DNA from: Bacillus sp. CH30_1T
GTDB lineage: Bacteria; Bacillota; Bacilli; Bacillales; Bacillaceae_B
DNA length: 64,000 nt
Reading direction: 5' to 3'
NCBI RefSeq assembly: GCF_008364765.1
Contig: NZ_VTUY01000003.1
Location: 366,471-430,470 of the forward strand
Numbering within the stretch: the stretch's first letter is position 1; every line of letters begins with the position of its first letter. Shown piece by piece: positions 35,735 to 45,648 of the stretch. The position numbers and the translations under genes were made by a program. Under the pieces are notes generated by a model. That model worked only from the letters and a program-made list of their open reading frames with translations, was not told where the DNA came from and ran no database searches.

Positions 35735-37228
35735 ATGAGCAGTTTAGAATTGGGTTCAATCAAAAGGACGAAAAAACCGCTTGTATTGATAGCTGTTATG
35801 CTGGCTATGTTCATGGGGGCCATTGAAGCAACAATCGTCTCTACCGCCATGCCTGCCATCGTGGGTGATCTTGGTGGCTTCTCTCTGTATAGTTGGGTGT
35901 TTTCAGCTTATCTATTAATGAATGCCATAACCGTTCTTATCTACGGTAAACTATCTGATTTATTTGGAAGGAAACCGATTATCACAATCGGGATCGTGAT
36001 TTTTCTCATTGGGTCTGTTTTATGCGGATTTGCCCAAACGATGGAGCAACTGATTCTATTCCGATTTATCCAGGGACTTGGTGCGGGAGCAGTATTACCT
36101 ATGGCCACTACGATTGTGGGAGATATTTATTCAAAGGAGGAACGTGCCAAAATACAAGGGTATTTATCAAGCGTATGGGGGATTTCCGCCATTAGCGGAC
36201 CACTCGTTGGTGGCTTGTTGGTTGAATATGCGAGTTGGAGGTACGTGTTTTGGGTCAATATCCCACTCGGCTTATTATCGATTGTGGGCCTATGGCTGTA
36301 CTTACACGAGAATATTGAAAAGAAAAAACCGGTTATCGACTATGGTGGTGCATTTCTATTAGTCGTAACTCTCTCATCTTTAATGTATTTACTGGTGGAA
36401 GGAGGGGTACACCTGCCTTGGGACTCCTGGCAGGCAATGTCTCTGATCAACATTATCATCTTAGGGTTTGTTGTGTTTATTTATCACGAACGACGAACAG
36501 CACAACCGATGATGCCTTTTGATCTATGGAAGATCCGTTCCATTTTGGTCGCCAATATCGTTTCACTAACAACAGGCGTTATGTTAATCGGCATCTCAAG
36601 CTTCCTCCCTGCCTTTGTACAAGGTGTCATGGAGCGGAGTGCAACTGTCGCCGGGTTTACATTGACGGCCATGTCTATTGGATGGCCAATTTCTGCTACA
36701 ATCGCCGGACGCTTATTATTAAGGATCGGCTACTTTAAAACATCCATGATGGGGGGGATATCCCTTCTGGCAGGTGGAACTATCTTTGTCTTGATGGATC
36801 CATCATATGGTCCATTATGGGCCGCGTTTGGCTCATTCTTTGTAGGAGTAGGGATGGGGCTAAGCTCTACATCCTTTATCGTTTCCATTCAGTCTACTGT
36901 CGAGTGGCAAGTCAGAGGGATTGCGACTGCCACCAATATGTTCATGAGGAATTTAGGTACGACCATAGGAGCTGCGTTATTGGGAGGAATCTTAAACAGC
37001 CGCCTGCAGAGATACTTTGAAGAAAGCGGTAATGATTATTCGATCAATGATGTGAATATGCTCTTGAATGAACAAGATAGGGAGCAATTGTCTTCCGACA
37101 TGCTCGAGTTGTTACAAAATGCACTTACAGGTTCCTTGCAATCTGTATATCTAGTCGTTTTACTTTTCGCCCTGTTTAGCTTTATCGGCATCTTATTTCT
37201 ACCCAGGGACCAATCGCTAAAGAAATAG
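35735..37228 (+). CDS. MFS drug exporter, DHA2 (14-span) family
   Basis: A 497-residue transporter with about fourteen hydrophobic helices. The N-terminal motif LAMFMGAIEATIVSTAMPAI and the motif GKLSDLFGRKP between helices 2 and 3 are typical of DHA2 proton-driven multidrug exporters. GPLVGGLL is the antiporter motif C. AAAGGAG precedes ATG 35735. No regulator gene is adjacent on the same strand. Its 3' end overlaps the convergent TauE-type gene by 12 bases. Confidence 0.9.
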   Translation: MSSLELGSIKRTKKPLVLIAVMLAMFMGAIEATIVSTAMPAIVGDLGGFSLYSWVFSAYLLMNAITVLIYGKLSDLFGRKPIITIGIVIFLIGSVLCGFAQTMEQLILFRFIQGLGAGAVLPMATTIVGDIYSKEERAKIQGYLSSVWGISAISGPLVGGLLVEYASWRYVFWVNIPLGLLSIVGLWLYLHENIEKKKPVIDYGGAFLLVVTLSSLMYLLVEGGVHLPWDSWQAMSLINIIILGFVVFIYHERRTAQPMMPFDLWKIRSILVANIVSLTTGVMLIGISSFLPAFVQGVMERSATVAGFTLTAMSIGWPISATIAGRLLLRIGYFKTSMMGGISLLAGGTIFVLMDPSYGPLWAAFGSFFVGVGMGLSSTSFIVSIQSTVEWQVRGIATATNMFMRNLGTTIGAALLGGILNSRLQRYFEESGNDYSINDVNMLLNEQDREQLSSDMLELLQNALTGSLQSVYLVVLLFALFSFIGILFLPRDQSLKK

Positions 37229-37942
37229 ATTTTTCCCCAGCTGTAATATAAGAATGAGAGTAAGCACGTTTAATAAAATTTGTACATGTTTCGTAGAAAG
37301 TTTAGCTGCTACCCTCACTGCCACTTGAGCCCCGATTAGTGCACCCAGTGCAAAAGGGATGGCAGCTCCCCATTCTACATGGCCATTGTGAAAATAGACG
37401 GTGAATGCTCCTAAGCAGCTTACAAAAGTCTGAAAGCGGGTGAGAGCTACCGATTTTAAATATGAAAGCCCGTGTAGCAGATGAGTGTACATGAGCATGG
37501 TTGCCTGCCCTGGTCCGAACAATCCGTCATACGTACTGATTAAGTACAAAAGTCCATAAACCCTAAATTTCTTAGGGTTCACCTTCTTGGGTTTGAATCC
37601 TTTTATGATACTTAGCAGGAGGGCGAATAATAGAAAGAAAAAGGCCATCCATTCGAGCGAAGAAGGAGATATTTTATCCGAGAAAAATGCCCCGGTCAAT
37701 CCGCCTGCAAGTGCAATAGGAAGAATAGGTAAACATTCTTTCCATGTAACCTTTCGATCTTTTATTAAATAAACAAAGCTTGAAAAAGAACTCATAATGT
37801 TTGAAAATTTGGCCGTGGCAATGGCTGTATGAATGGGTAAACCAAGCAAAAGCATCACCGGCATACCAATCAATCCCCCGCTTCCTGCCAACGTTCCAAT
37901 GAGTGCTACCACCAATCCAGTGAAAAAGAGAACGACTTCCAT
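37217..37942 (-). CDS. TauE/SafE-family anion permease
   Basis: A 241-residue membrane protein with about seven hydrophobic segments and the family features GTLAGSGGLIGMPVMLLLG and the later DGLFGPGQATML. Family members export sulfite, sulfoacetate or similar anions. GGGGAGGTG supports ATG 37942; an in-frame ATG 18 bases upstream overlaps it. It converges on the MFS gene and diverges from ccpC. Confidence 0.88.
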   Translation of the reverse strand: MEVVLFFTGLVVALIGTLAGSGGLIGMPVMLLLGLPIHTAIATAKFSNIMSSFSSFVYLIKDRKVTWKECLPILPIALAGGLTGAFFSDKISPSSLEWMAFFFLLFALLLSIIKGFKPKKVNPKKFRVYGLLYLISTYDGLFGPGQATMLMYTHLLHGLSYLKSVALTRFQTFVSCLGAFTVYFHNGHVEWGAAIPFALGALIGAQVAVRVAAKLSTKHVQILLNVLTLILILQLGKNLFL

Positions 37943-38018
37943 TTTCAGGCACCTCCCCATGTTCCTACTATCAGTCTATTCCATTCTTAGCAATAATGAA
38001 ATTTTATATTAATTAAGA

Positions 38019-38039
38019 TATAATATAAGAAAAACTTAT
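38019..38039 (+). promoter_or_regulatory. ccpC promoter -10 with CcpC dyad
   Basis: TATAAT (38019-38024) is followed by ATAA (38025-38028), seven bases, and TTAT (38036-38039). ATAA-N7-TTAT is the known CcpC-binding dyad of B. subtilis citZ and citB. Here it covers the likely transcription start of ccpC itself, pointing to autoregulation. Confidence 0.7.
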
Positions 38040-38052
38040 GAAGGTGAAAAAG

Positions 38053-38931
38053 ATGGCGTTCTCAGAATATCAATTACTGCACGTACTAGCTCAGGAAATG
38101 AACATGCGTAAAGCAGCAGAGCGGCTATTTGTATCACAGCCGGCACTGTCACAAAGACTCCAGACAATTGAAAAGGAATGGGGTACCAGATTATTCCTTC
38201 GCTCTCAAAAAGGACTTGCCCTAACCCCTGCCGGAGAGCTTGTGGTGAAGTTGGCTGAAGAAATGCTTCTGAAGGAAGAAAGTGTGAAGGACAGAATTCA
38301 AGCATTGGAGTTCGAGGTTCATGGAACCTTAAAAATTGCATGTGCCTCGATTGTAGGTCAGAATTGGCTTCCTAAAGTACTTAAAAGGTTTGTGAAAACT
38401 TATCCACATGCCAAGATTTCGTTAATGACAGGGTGGAGCAGTGAAATTCTTAAAGCAATTTATGAAAATGAAGTGCATATCGGGATCATTCGTGGTACTC
38501 CCGATTGGAAGGGTCCCAAACACCATCTCTTTCAAGATACACTGTACTTGGTCGATAGGGAGATTCAATCGATAGAAGAAGTCATGAAAACTGATCGGCC
38601 TTTTATTCAATTTAAAAGTGACTCGAATTATTATCAGGAAATTCAGGACTGGTGGCATCGGCAATTCCAGACAACCCCGAAGCGAACGATCGTTGTTGAT
38701 CAAATTGAAACATGTAAGCAGATGACATTAAACGGTATCGGCTACGCGATTTTACCAGCAATCACGTTAGACGGGATGGAAGAAGATATTTATAAAATCC
38801 CTTTAATCGATGAACATGATTCTCTGATACATAGGGACACTTGGTTACTGGGTTATGAATCCGCCTTTCAATTAAGACAAGTAGAAGCATTTGTTGAAGT
38901 TGTAAACGAATTCATTGAAGAAAACTCATAG
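38053..38931 (+). CDS. ccpC: LysR-type regulator CcpC
   Basis: A 292-residue LysR-family regulator with an N-terminal winged helix (NMRKAAERLFVSQPALSQRL) and a C-terminal effector domain. The sequence and position between ykuL and dapH match B. subtilis CcpC, the citrate-responsive repressor of citrate synthase and aconitase genes. AAGGTGA at 38041-38047 fits ATG 38053; the ATG at 38038 overlaps it. Confidence 0.92.
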   Translation: MAFSEYQLLHVLAQEMNMRKAAERLFVSQPALSQRLQTIEKEWGTRLFLRSQKGLALTPAGELVVKLAEEMLLKEESVKDRIQALEFEVHGTLKIACASIVGQNWLPKVLKRFVKTYPHAKISLMTGWSSEILKAIYENEVHIGIIRGTPDWKGPKHHLFQDTLYLVDREIQSIEEVMKTDRPFIQFKSDSNYYQEIQDWWHRQFQTTPKRTIVVDQIETCKQMTLNGIGYAILPAITLDGMEEDIYKIPLIDEHDSLIHRDTWLLGYESAFQLRQVEAFVEVVNEFIEENS

Positions 38932-39025
38932 TTTTGACGTTTAGGGTTGTCTTACATCCTTTAATTTGATAAAGTAATTCAAGAAACAAATTCTGAATTT
39001 ATACATAATTACGGAGGGTATTCAT

Positions 39026-39736
39026 ATGAAAATGATGGACGCAAACGAAATTATTTCTTTTATTCAAAATAGTACCAAATCAACACCTGTGAAGGTTTAT
39101 GTGAAAGGTAACATAGATGGAATCGACTTTGGTTCATCTTCCCAAACCTTCCTTCAAGGAAATTCCGGTGTCGTATTCGGGGAGTGGAGCGAGCTTTCTA
39201 CTATTCTTGAAGAAAATAAAGATAAAATCGACGACTACGTATTAGAAAATGATCGCCGAAATTCTGCGATTCCTCTTCTTGACCTAAAAGGAGTTAAAGC
39301 GCGTATTGAGCCAGGCGCCATCATTCGCGACCAAGTAGAAATTGGTGACAATGCGGTCATTATGATGGGTGCAATGATCAATATCGGTTCTGTAGTAGGT
39401 GCGGGAACGATGATCGATATGAATGTTGTACTTGGTGGCCGTGCTACAGTAGGGAAGAATTGTCACATTGGAGCGGGTGCAGTGCTTGCCGGGGTCATTG
39501 AACCGCCATCGGCAAAACCCGTCGTCATTGAAGACGATGTAGTCATTGGTGCCAATGCCGTTGTCCTTGAAGGTGTAACAGTCGGAAAAGGAGCTGTCGT
39601 TGCAGCTGGAGCGATTGTCGTGGATGATGTAGCTCCATACACGGTTGTGGCCGGTACACCTGCAAAGAAATTAAAAGACATTGATGAAAAAACAAAATCA
39701 AAGACTGAAATAAAACAAGAATTACGTCAACTGTAA
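39026..39736 (+). CDS. dapH: Tetrahydrodipicolinate N-acetyltransferase
   Basis: A 236-residue left-handed beta-helix acetyltransferase. The C-terminal half shows many hexapeptide repeats ([34 protein letters not shown]). It starts the acetylase route to diaminopimelate, needed for lysine, peptidoglycan and spore dipicolinate. Its length matches B. subtilis DapH (YkuQ). ACGGAGGG precedes ATG 39026. It is followed by dapL 114 bases later. Confidence 0.95.
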   Translation: MKMMDANEIISFIQNSTKSTPVKVYVKGNIDGIDFGSSSQTFLQGNSGVVFGEWSELSTILEENKDKIDDYVLENDRRNSAIPLLDLKGVKARIEPGAIIRDQVEIGDNAVIMMGAMINIGSVVGAGTMIDMNVVLGGRATVGKNCHIGAGAVLAGVIEPPSAKPVVIEDDVVIGANAVVLEGVTVGKGAVVAAGAIVVDDVAPYTVVAGTPAKKLKDIDEKTKSKTEIKQELRQL

Positions 39737-39850
39737 TCATTTCAACAATAGCATGATCAAGGAGAGAACGGACGGCTGGCGTCTGTTCTTTTCTTGTAAG
39801 GTCTCAATTTCACTATCTATACATCTATTATTCATTTAAGGAGGATACCC

Positions 39851-40969
39851 ATGTCAACAGTAGACTTTAAGTCGATCAGGAGAGATCTCCATCAAATTCC
39901 TGAACTTGGGTTTCAAGAGTTTAAAACACAGCAATACCTATTGAATTATATTTCAAGCCTACCTGCTGACCGCATAGAGATTAAGACCTGGAGAACAGGC
40001 ATTTTCGTTAAGGTTCATGGCACCAATCCTAAAAGAATGATTGGGTACCGTGGTGACATTGATGGTCTGCCGATCACGGAAGAAACAGGATTGGATTTCC
40101 CTTCATCACATGAAGGAAGAATGCATGCATGCGGCCACGACTTTCATATGTCGATTGAGCTGGGGGTTTTAACCCATTTCGTTCACCACCCGATAGAGGA
40201 TAATCTTCTGTTCATATTTCAACCCGCAGAGGAGGGACCAGGTGGAGCGAAGCCCATGCTTGAAAGTGAAATCATGAAGGAATGGAAGCCGGATTGTATA
40301 TTCGCACTTCACATTGCGCCGGAATATGAAGTGGGGACGGTTGCTGTTAAAGAGGGGCTGCTTTTTGCCAATACGTCTGAGTTATTTATTGATTTTAAAG
40401 GGAAGGGTGGTCACGCCGCCTATCCTCACCATACGAAGGATATGATTGTCGTTGCTTCTACCTTTGTGACACAACTGCAGTCGATTGTGGCTCGAAATGT
40501 GGATCCATTAGACAGTGCAGTGATTACCGTCGGCAAAATGGAAAGTGGGACGGTGCAAAATATAATCGCTGAAACAGCCAGATTGGAAGGTACGATCCGT
40601 ACCCTATCAGCCGAGTCGATGGAAAGTGTAAAAAAACGTCTGGAAGCGTTAATCGATGGTATGAAAATCAGTTATGATTGTGATATTCAGGTGGATTATG
40701 GCAGCATGTATCGCCAAGTCTACAATGACCCGGATTGGACAAATCATTTCATTTCTTTCCTCCAAAAAACGAATCGGAACCTCGTAATCTGTAAAGAAGC
40801 TATGACGGGTGAAGACTTTGGTTATATGCTTGAGGATATACCAGGCTTTATGTTTTGGCTTGGCGTGAATTCTCCATTTGGACTGCATCATTCTAAATTA
40901 AACCCTGATGAGGAAGCGATAGACTTTGCCATCACCCTTCTCTCAGATTATATTGGCGGATTAAAATAA
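39851..40969 (+). CDS. dapL: N-acetyldiaminopimelate deacetylase
   Basis: A 372-residue M20-family amidohydrolase that removes the acetyl group in the same diaminopimelate route. The metal ligands are visible in MHACGHDFH, the catalytic EE in [11 protein letters not shown], and a C-terminal HHSKLNPDE. It corresponds to B. subtilis YkuR. PatA at 20-21 kb supplies the aminotransferase step between DapH and DapL. AAGGAGG precedes the start. Confidence 0.93.
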   Translation: MSTVDFKSIRRDLHQIPELGFQEFKTQQYLLNYISSLPADRIEIKTWRTGIFVKVHGTNPKRMIGYRGDIDGLPITEETGLDFPSSHEGRMHACGHDFHMSIELGVLTHFVHHPIEDNLLFIFQPAEEGPGGAKPMLESEIMKEWKPDCIFALHIAPEYEVGTVAVKEGLLFANTSELFIDFKGKGGHAAYPHHTKDMIVVASTFVTQLQSIVARNVDPLDSAVITVGKMESGTVQNIIAETARLEGTIRTLSAESMESVKKRLEALIDGMKISYDCDIQVDYGSMYRQVYNDPDWTNHFISFLQKTNRNLVICKEAMTGEDFGYMLEDIPGFMFWLGVNSPFGLHHSKLNPDEEAIDFAITLLSDYIGGLK

Positions 40970-40977
40970 TGAGTGTG

Positions 40978-41021
40978 AATCACGGAACGATATCTACGGA
41001 TATCGTTCCGTGATTTTTTTT
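40978..41021 (+). terminator. Terminator of dapHL
   Basis: AATCACGGAACGATATC (40978-40994) pairs perfectly with GATATCGTTCCGTGATT (40999-41015), followed by a T run. Confidence 0.93.
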
Positions 41022-41033
41022 GTCAGTTTAAAA

Positions 41034-41290
41034 GGCTCTTTTCGCAAGATTGTTGTTCAACATTGAATCTGCTTTGGCTTTCTCAATGAAGAGGCTCGAC
41101 TTCCTTCCCGGGGAATCTTGTGCCTGGAGCGGAAAGGAACGGTCCATGTTTCATATTTCCCTCATTAAAAAGATAAATTTACTTTATTAGAAATCTGTGA
41201 ATAATCAGTGGGAGAGGCCATAATGGCGACAGGATTCTCACCGGTCGTACTTTCCCTGTGTAACTAGCAACAATGTTTATGAGAAGAGCT
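41034..41290 (+). mobile_element. 257-bp MITE-like element with terminal inverted repeats (repeat copy 2)
   Basis: The left end GGCTCTTTTCGCAAGATTG (41034 on) recurs in inverted form at the right end; the reverse complement of 41266-41290 begins AGCTCTTCTCATAAACATTG. About 18 of 24 positions agree. The interior is noncoding and matches, in opposite orientation, the stretch at 9326-9560. The structure suits a non-autonomous miniature transposable element. No target duplication is clear. Confidence 0.7.
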
Positions 41291-41327
41291 ATTCAAAAAA
41301 TAATTAACATAAATTTCTAAAATGGTC

Positions 41328-41361
41328 TTGCTAAGAGTTGATAATAGTGTAAAATTACACT
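41328..41361 (+). promoter_or_regulatory. Promoter of the eight-gene cluster with palindromic operator candidate
   Basis: TTGCTA (41328-41333), a 16-base spacer, and TAAAAT (41350-41355) form a plausible sigma-A promoter. A palindrome AGTGTAAAATTACACT (41346-41361; seven-base arms) overlaps the -10 box, the typical place of a repressor site. It lies 100 bases before the first gene of the cluster. Confidence 0.5.
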
Positions 41362-41460
41362 TAAGGTAGATGGATAATAAGGAAAAATATAAAAATAATA
41401 GAAACTTTTCCCATAATGATTTCGTCTATCTTGTAGAGAGAAAGAAAGAGGGGAATGCAT

Positions 41461-43863
41461 GTGAAAAGATGGAGGAAAGCAATATTTGTGATGACATTAG
41501 GGTTCTTGATGTTTCTTTTCATGGAGGACACAACACTCGCACAAGCACAAATAAAAATTTCAGTGGAAGAAGGAATCGATGGAAAAGTGAAGGAGGGAAG
41601 AGGTTTCCCCCTTAAAGTAACCGTCGAAAATACAGGTTCTGATTTTAAAGGAGATCTATTGTTTGATTATGCTCCTTCCTATCAGACTGGAGGGGCAAGA
41701 GCGTTATCCATAGATGTACCAGCAAATTCAAAACGTACATATACATTATCCATTCCAGGATTCAATGATGAAATCAGGCATAACTCCAATCAGGAAACCA
41801 TTCATTTGTTCCAAGGATCTTGGGAAAAAGGAAAGGAGATAAAATTTAAAGGAGATAAACGATTAACTCCTGATTTCATCTATAGCAATTATACGACCAT
41901 CGGTTTATTAAGTGAAAATCCTGACCGTTTGAAGGGAATTAAAGGGACTAACATGGGAGGGAATCGGGTAGAGGCTTTAACACTCACAAAGGAAAATATT
42001 CCTGAAGAGAAGACCGGATTTCAAATGCTTGATTATCTTATCATTGACCAATATAACTTATCAGAACTTAGTCAGGATCAACAAAGAGCGTTGAAAAGCT
42101 GGGTTGACACAGGTGGGGTTTTATTTATAGGGGGGGCTCCTCATTTAGAGGGTACTCTAGGCTCTGTAGCAGATATGGCTCCTCTTACTTTCGGGGAAGA
42201 ATCAACACTCTCCGACACTTCAACCTTTAATGTTAAGAAGAATATAGAAGCTACCTTTAACTCATTAGCAATCTTTAAAGGGACTGTTAAACCAGAATCG
42301 GATGTTCTGGTTGAGCAAGACGGGATCCCGTTGGTTGTGAAAAGCTCTGAAGGCTTAGGAGAAGTGTGGCAGACGGCATTCTCACTAGGTGACCCTGCAT
42401 TAAATGCATGGGAAAGCTATGACGATTGGTTTGCAAATGTCCTTTCTAAAACAAAACCCCACTTTCTCCTTGGGCAGTCCAACGGAGATCAAAGTTTCCT
42501 GGAGAGAATTTATTATGAAGTAGCTGACAGTAATGAGCTCTTTCCGACTACCAATTTTAAAGTAAGTACACTTGTCATCATTCTCATCATTTATTTGATT
42601 GTCATTGTACCTCTTCTCTATTTCTTATTAAGAAAAGTGGATAAGCGTGAACAAGCATGGTGGATCATTCCTGCCATTTCGGTCCTCGTTTCCTCAGGCA
42701 TCTTTATCACCGGAGCTAAAGATAGAATCTCGAAGCCTCATTTGAATCAAATGAATGTCTTAAAAGTCGAGGAAGATAAGAGCGTACATGGAATTTCAGC
42801 TTTTAGCGCATTATCAAACTCCGGGGGAGACTATGATTTTATTTCAAATAAGCATAATTTAGATATCACACCTGCAAGAGTCAGGAATAGTGCTGGGGGA
42901 GTAAATCAGTATAAGTTTGCAGTTGAAGAGATAACGAAGGATAATCGATCCATTATATTTCGGGATGTAGAATACTGGTCCACGAGGACTTTACTCGGTT
43001 CAAGCGAAAAGGAAGAAGTAGGAAGGTTTATACCGGAATTAGTGTTAGAGGATCAAACCTTATCCGGTACGATTCAAAACGATTTTCCATATGATTTTAC
43101 AGATGTATATATTTGGTCGGGGTCCAGAATGTATCGTTTGGGGGATATGAAAGCCGGGGATACGCTCGACGTTGATAAAAAGCTTTCAACGAATTATTTA
43201 TCTTCTCCTATTGGTGTGACCCCAAATATGTCAGCGCCATTCCCGAATCAGCAAAATATTAAGCAGCAAAAGAAAGAACGGTTGGAAAACTTCGCATCTC
43301 AAATGATTTCTGTGGATAATGAAAATAACTCCCCAGTCATTTTTGGGTATACAGATGCGGAGATATTCAATATGAAGATTAAAAACAAAGAATCCAAGTC
43401 TGAAAATTTCTCATTACTCTATCAACATTTTCCTTCCATGGGAAACTATAAGGGTGCTTTTACACTTAGAAATGAACAACTTGAACTAGATGTGTTGCCT
43501 GTTAAGGGACAGGTGATTGAGCATTACTCACATAATGGTGCAGATGAGATGGGACTCGAAGATGGGACATATGAACTATCCATTCACCTTCCTAATCAAA
43601 TTGAATTATCGAAGGTTACTCTTCATTCGTTAAATATGACTCTTCATACAGGAGGGGTGCTTCAGTTTTCTCTGGTCGATCCACAAACAGATGAGCGGCT
43701 GGTGCTTTCTGAATCATCCACGAACTCAATCAAGGTAAATGATAAATTGAACAAATATATAGATGACAATGGGGAAATCGTCTTCGAGTTTGAAAAACGA
43801 TCTCAAGGGGATCCGTTTGTTCGTCTTCCTAACATTGTGTTGAAAGGAGAGGTTCAACCATGA
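41461..43863 (+). CDS. Large surface/membrane auxiliary protein (cluster 2, gene 1)
   Basis: An 800-residue protein. A signal peptide (RKAIFVMTLGFLMFLFMEDT) is followed by a beta-sandwich-like domain (PLKVTVENTGSDFKGDLLFD), then a Rossmann-like part resembling class I glutamine amidotransferase folds (ALKSWVDTGGVLFIGGAPHL). Two membrane helices lie near residues 370-415 (LVIILIIYLIVIVPLLYFLL, then IIPAISVLVSSGIFITGA). The C-terminal 380 residues again look extracytoplasmic. GTG 41461 fits AGAGGGG; ATG 41455 is too close. It overlaps the ABC ATPase gene by four bases. I do not recognise the family; it recalls auxiliary proteins of ABC-2 exporters. Confidence 0.75.
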   Translation: MKRWRKAIFVMTLGFLMFLFMEDTTLAQAQIKISVEEGIDGKVKEGRGFPLKVTVENTGSDFKGDLLFDYAPSYQTGGARALSIDVPANSKRTYTLSIPGFNDEIRHNSNQETIHLFQGSWEKGKEIKFKGDKRLTPDFIYSNYTTIGLLSENPDRLKGIKGTNMGGNRVEALTLTKENIPEEKTGFQMLDYLIIDQYNLSELSQDQQRALKSWVDTGGVLFIGGAPHLEGTLGSVADMAPLTFGEESTLSDTSTFNVKKNIEATFNSLAIFKGTVKPESDVLVEQDGIPLVVKSSEGLGEVWQTAFSLGDPALNAWESYDDWFANVLSKTKPHFLLGQSNGDQSFLERIYYEVADSNELFPTTNFKVSTLVIILIIYLIVIVPLLYFLLRKVDKREQAWWIIPAISVLVSSGIFITGAKDRISKPHLNQMNVLKVEEDKSVHGISAFSALSNSGGDYDFISNKHNLDITPARVRNSAGGVNQYKFAVEEITKDNRSIIFRDVEYWSTRTLLGSSEKEEVGRFIPELVLEDQTLSGTIQNDFPYDFTDVYIWSGSRMYRLGDMKAGDTLDVDKKLSTNYLSSPIGVTPNMSAPFPNQQNIKQQKKERLENFASQMISVDNENNSPVIFGYTDAEIFNMKIKNKESKSENFSLLYQHFPSMGNYKGAFTLRNEQLELDVLPVKGQVIEHYSHNGADEMGLEDGTYELSIHLPNQIELSKVTLHSLNMTLHTGGVLQFSLVDPQTDERLVLSESSTNSIKVNDKLNKYIDDNGEIVFEFEKRSQGDPFVRLPNIVLKGEVQP

Positions 43864-44795
43864 TCGAGATTCAAAACTTATCTAAACGCTATGGGTCGTT
43901 CCTGGCCCTTGATGACCTGAACTTATCCATTGAGAAGGGAACCGTATTTGGCTTTGTTGGTCAAAATGGAGCGGGGAAATCTACGACATTTTCCATTTTG
44001 GCTACTCTCTTAGCTCCTACTGAAGGAACGGCTACCGTGAACGGATTCAATATAAGTAAAGATCCAAAATTGGTCAGAAGACAAATCGGCTATATGCCTG
44101 ATTTCTTTGGAGTGTATGATCAATTAAAAGCTGACGAATACTTGGACTTTTATGGTGCAAGCTATAAAATTCCTGCAGATCAAAGAAAGAAACTCATTCC
44201 CCAGCTGTTGGAATTGGTGAATTTATCTCATAAAAAAGATTCCTATGTTGACCTTTTATCCAGGGGGATGAAGCAGCGTCTTTGTTTAGCAAGGTGCCTC
44301 ATCCATGATCCGGAAGTGCTGATACTCGATGAACCGGCGTCAGGGCTTGATCCGAGGGCCAGAATCGAGATGAGGGAAATTCTTAAAGAATTAAAGAAAA
44401 TGGGAAAAACGATTTTAATTTCCTCTCATATCCTTCCGGAGCTTGCGGAAATGTGTGATGAAATTGGCGTGATTGATAATGGGAAACTCGTAGCTCATGG
44501 CTCTGTTCAGGATATCCAGTTTCAACTGCAGGCAGATAAACTGATTGTCGTGAGGGTAAGGGGAATGGTGGAGAGTGCTGTGGCTTTCTTTGAAGACGAC
44601 CCCTTTGTTTCAAAGGTTGAAGTGGACGAGGAGAATACAACGTTTCAATTCCTTTATAAAGGAGAAGAAACGGAGCAAATAGAGCTATTGAAAAAAGCTG
44701 TTTTAAACGACATCCAGATTGTGAGTTTCAAAGAGACTGAAACGAATTTAGAAGATGTCTTTATGGAGATCACGAAAGGAGTGACACTTTCATGA
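43860..44795 (+). CDS. ABC-2 type exporter, ATP-binding protein (cluster 2, gene 2)
   Basis: A 311-residue ABC ATPase. Walker A is GQNGAGKST, the signature is LSRGMKQRL, Walker B is VLILDEPASGLD, and the H-loop is ILISSHILPE. The first residues (IEIQNLSKRYGSFLALDDLN) are typical of drug/lipid-type ABC-2 exporters. It overlaps both the auxiliary protein and the permease genes by four bases. The substrate is unknown. Confidence 0.93.
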   Translation: MIEIQNLSKRYGSFLALDDLNLSIEKGTVFGFVGQNGAGKSTTFSILATLLAPTEGTATVNGFNISKDPKLVRRQIGYMPDFFGVYDQLKADEYLDFYGASYKIPADQRKKLIPQLLELVNLSHKKDSYVDLLSRGMKQRLCLARCLIHDPEVLILDEPASGLDPRARIEMREILKELKKMGKTILISSHILPELAEMCDEIGVIDNGKLVAHGSVQDIQFQLQADKLIVVRVRGMVESAVAFFEDDPFVSKVEVDEENTTFQFLYKGEETEQIELLKKAVLNDIQIVSFKETETNLEDVFMEITKGVTLS

Positions 44796-45637
44796 AGCAG
44801 TTACTCATCAATCCAATGTTAAATAAAGAATTTAAACTTCGCTTTCGCTCCATTAAGGCATTTATCGGGATGTTATGCTACTTAATTGCCGTAGGAATTG
44901 TCGTGATCGGTTTCATCTACATGCAAACGCGATTTTCAAATACTGGTTATTTTCGTCCCGAAGAAAGTCGGGTGATGTTTATGATTCTCTCATTTTTACA
45001 GCTTGCTCTCGTGTTATTCATTACACCTGGGTTAACAGGCGGTGTCATCAGCGGAGAAAGAGAGAAGCAAACATTAAACATGTTGTTGACGACGGAGCAA
45101 AGCTCATTGAGTATAATCCTGAGTAAACTGGTATCGTCAGTTTCATATTTGTTATTACTCGTTGTCTCAAGTTTGCCTCTATACAGCTTTGTGTTCTTGT
45201 TCGGGGGAGTTTCCCCAACGGATTTACTTTTTGTCTTCGGATACAGTTTGTTTCTGGTTTTTGCATTTGGTTCCGTCGGAGTTTTATATTCAACGATTAT
45301 TCGAAAGACGATCGTGTCGATGGTCACAACCTATGCAACGGTATTGTTTCTTGCAGGGGGGACGTTATTCCTCTTTATGCTCTCAATGGCAATCGGGAAC
45401 GGTCCTTACCAGAATCAGACCAATCCTGCACCATATCTAATTGCCATGTTTAATCCCGGGATCGTCATGATGGGCCATTTTGAACCGATGATGATTGAAG
45501 AGATATACACTCGCAGCGGCGTTACGTTTCCTTTATGGATTTCATTCCTGATCATTTACACTGTTCTTGCAGTGATTTCCCTGTCCCTCAGTATCATGAA
45601 GCTACGACCAAGCATGAAGGTGAAGAGCACTAAATAA
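44792..45637 (+). CDS. ABC-2 type exporter, permease (cluster 2, gene 3)
   Basis: A 281-residue protein with six hydrophobic helices. The layout (an N-terminal NPMLNKEFKLRFRS interface, then TPGLTGGVISGEREKQTLNM between helices 2 and 3) is that of ABC-2 permeases such as GldF. It starts inside the stop of the ATPase gene. With the ATPase it would form a homodimeric-type exporter, helped by the large first-gene protein. Confidence 0.88.
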   Translation: MKQLLINPMLNKEFKLRFRSIKAFIGMLCYLIAVGIVVIGFIYMQTRFSNTGYFRPEESRVMFMILSFLQLALVLFITPGLTGGVISGEREKQTLNMLLTTEQSSLSIILSKLVSSVSYLLLLVVSSLPLYSFVFLFGGVSPTDLLFVFGYSLFLVFAFGSVGVLYSTIIRKTIVSMVTTYATVLFLAGGTLFLFMLSMAIGNGPYQNQTNPAPYLIAMFNPGIVMMGHFEPMMIEEIYTRSGVTFPLWISFLIIYTVLAVISLSLSIMKLRPSMKVKSTK

Positions 45638-45648
45638 AGGGTGAGAAG

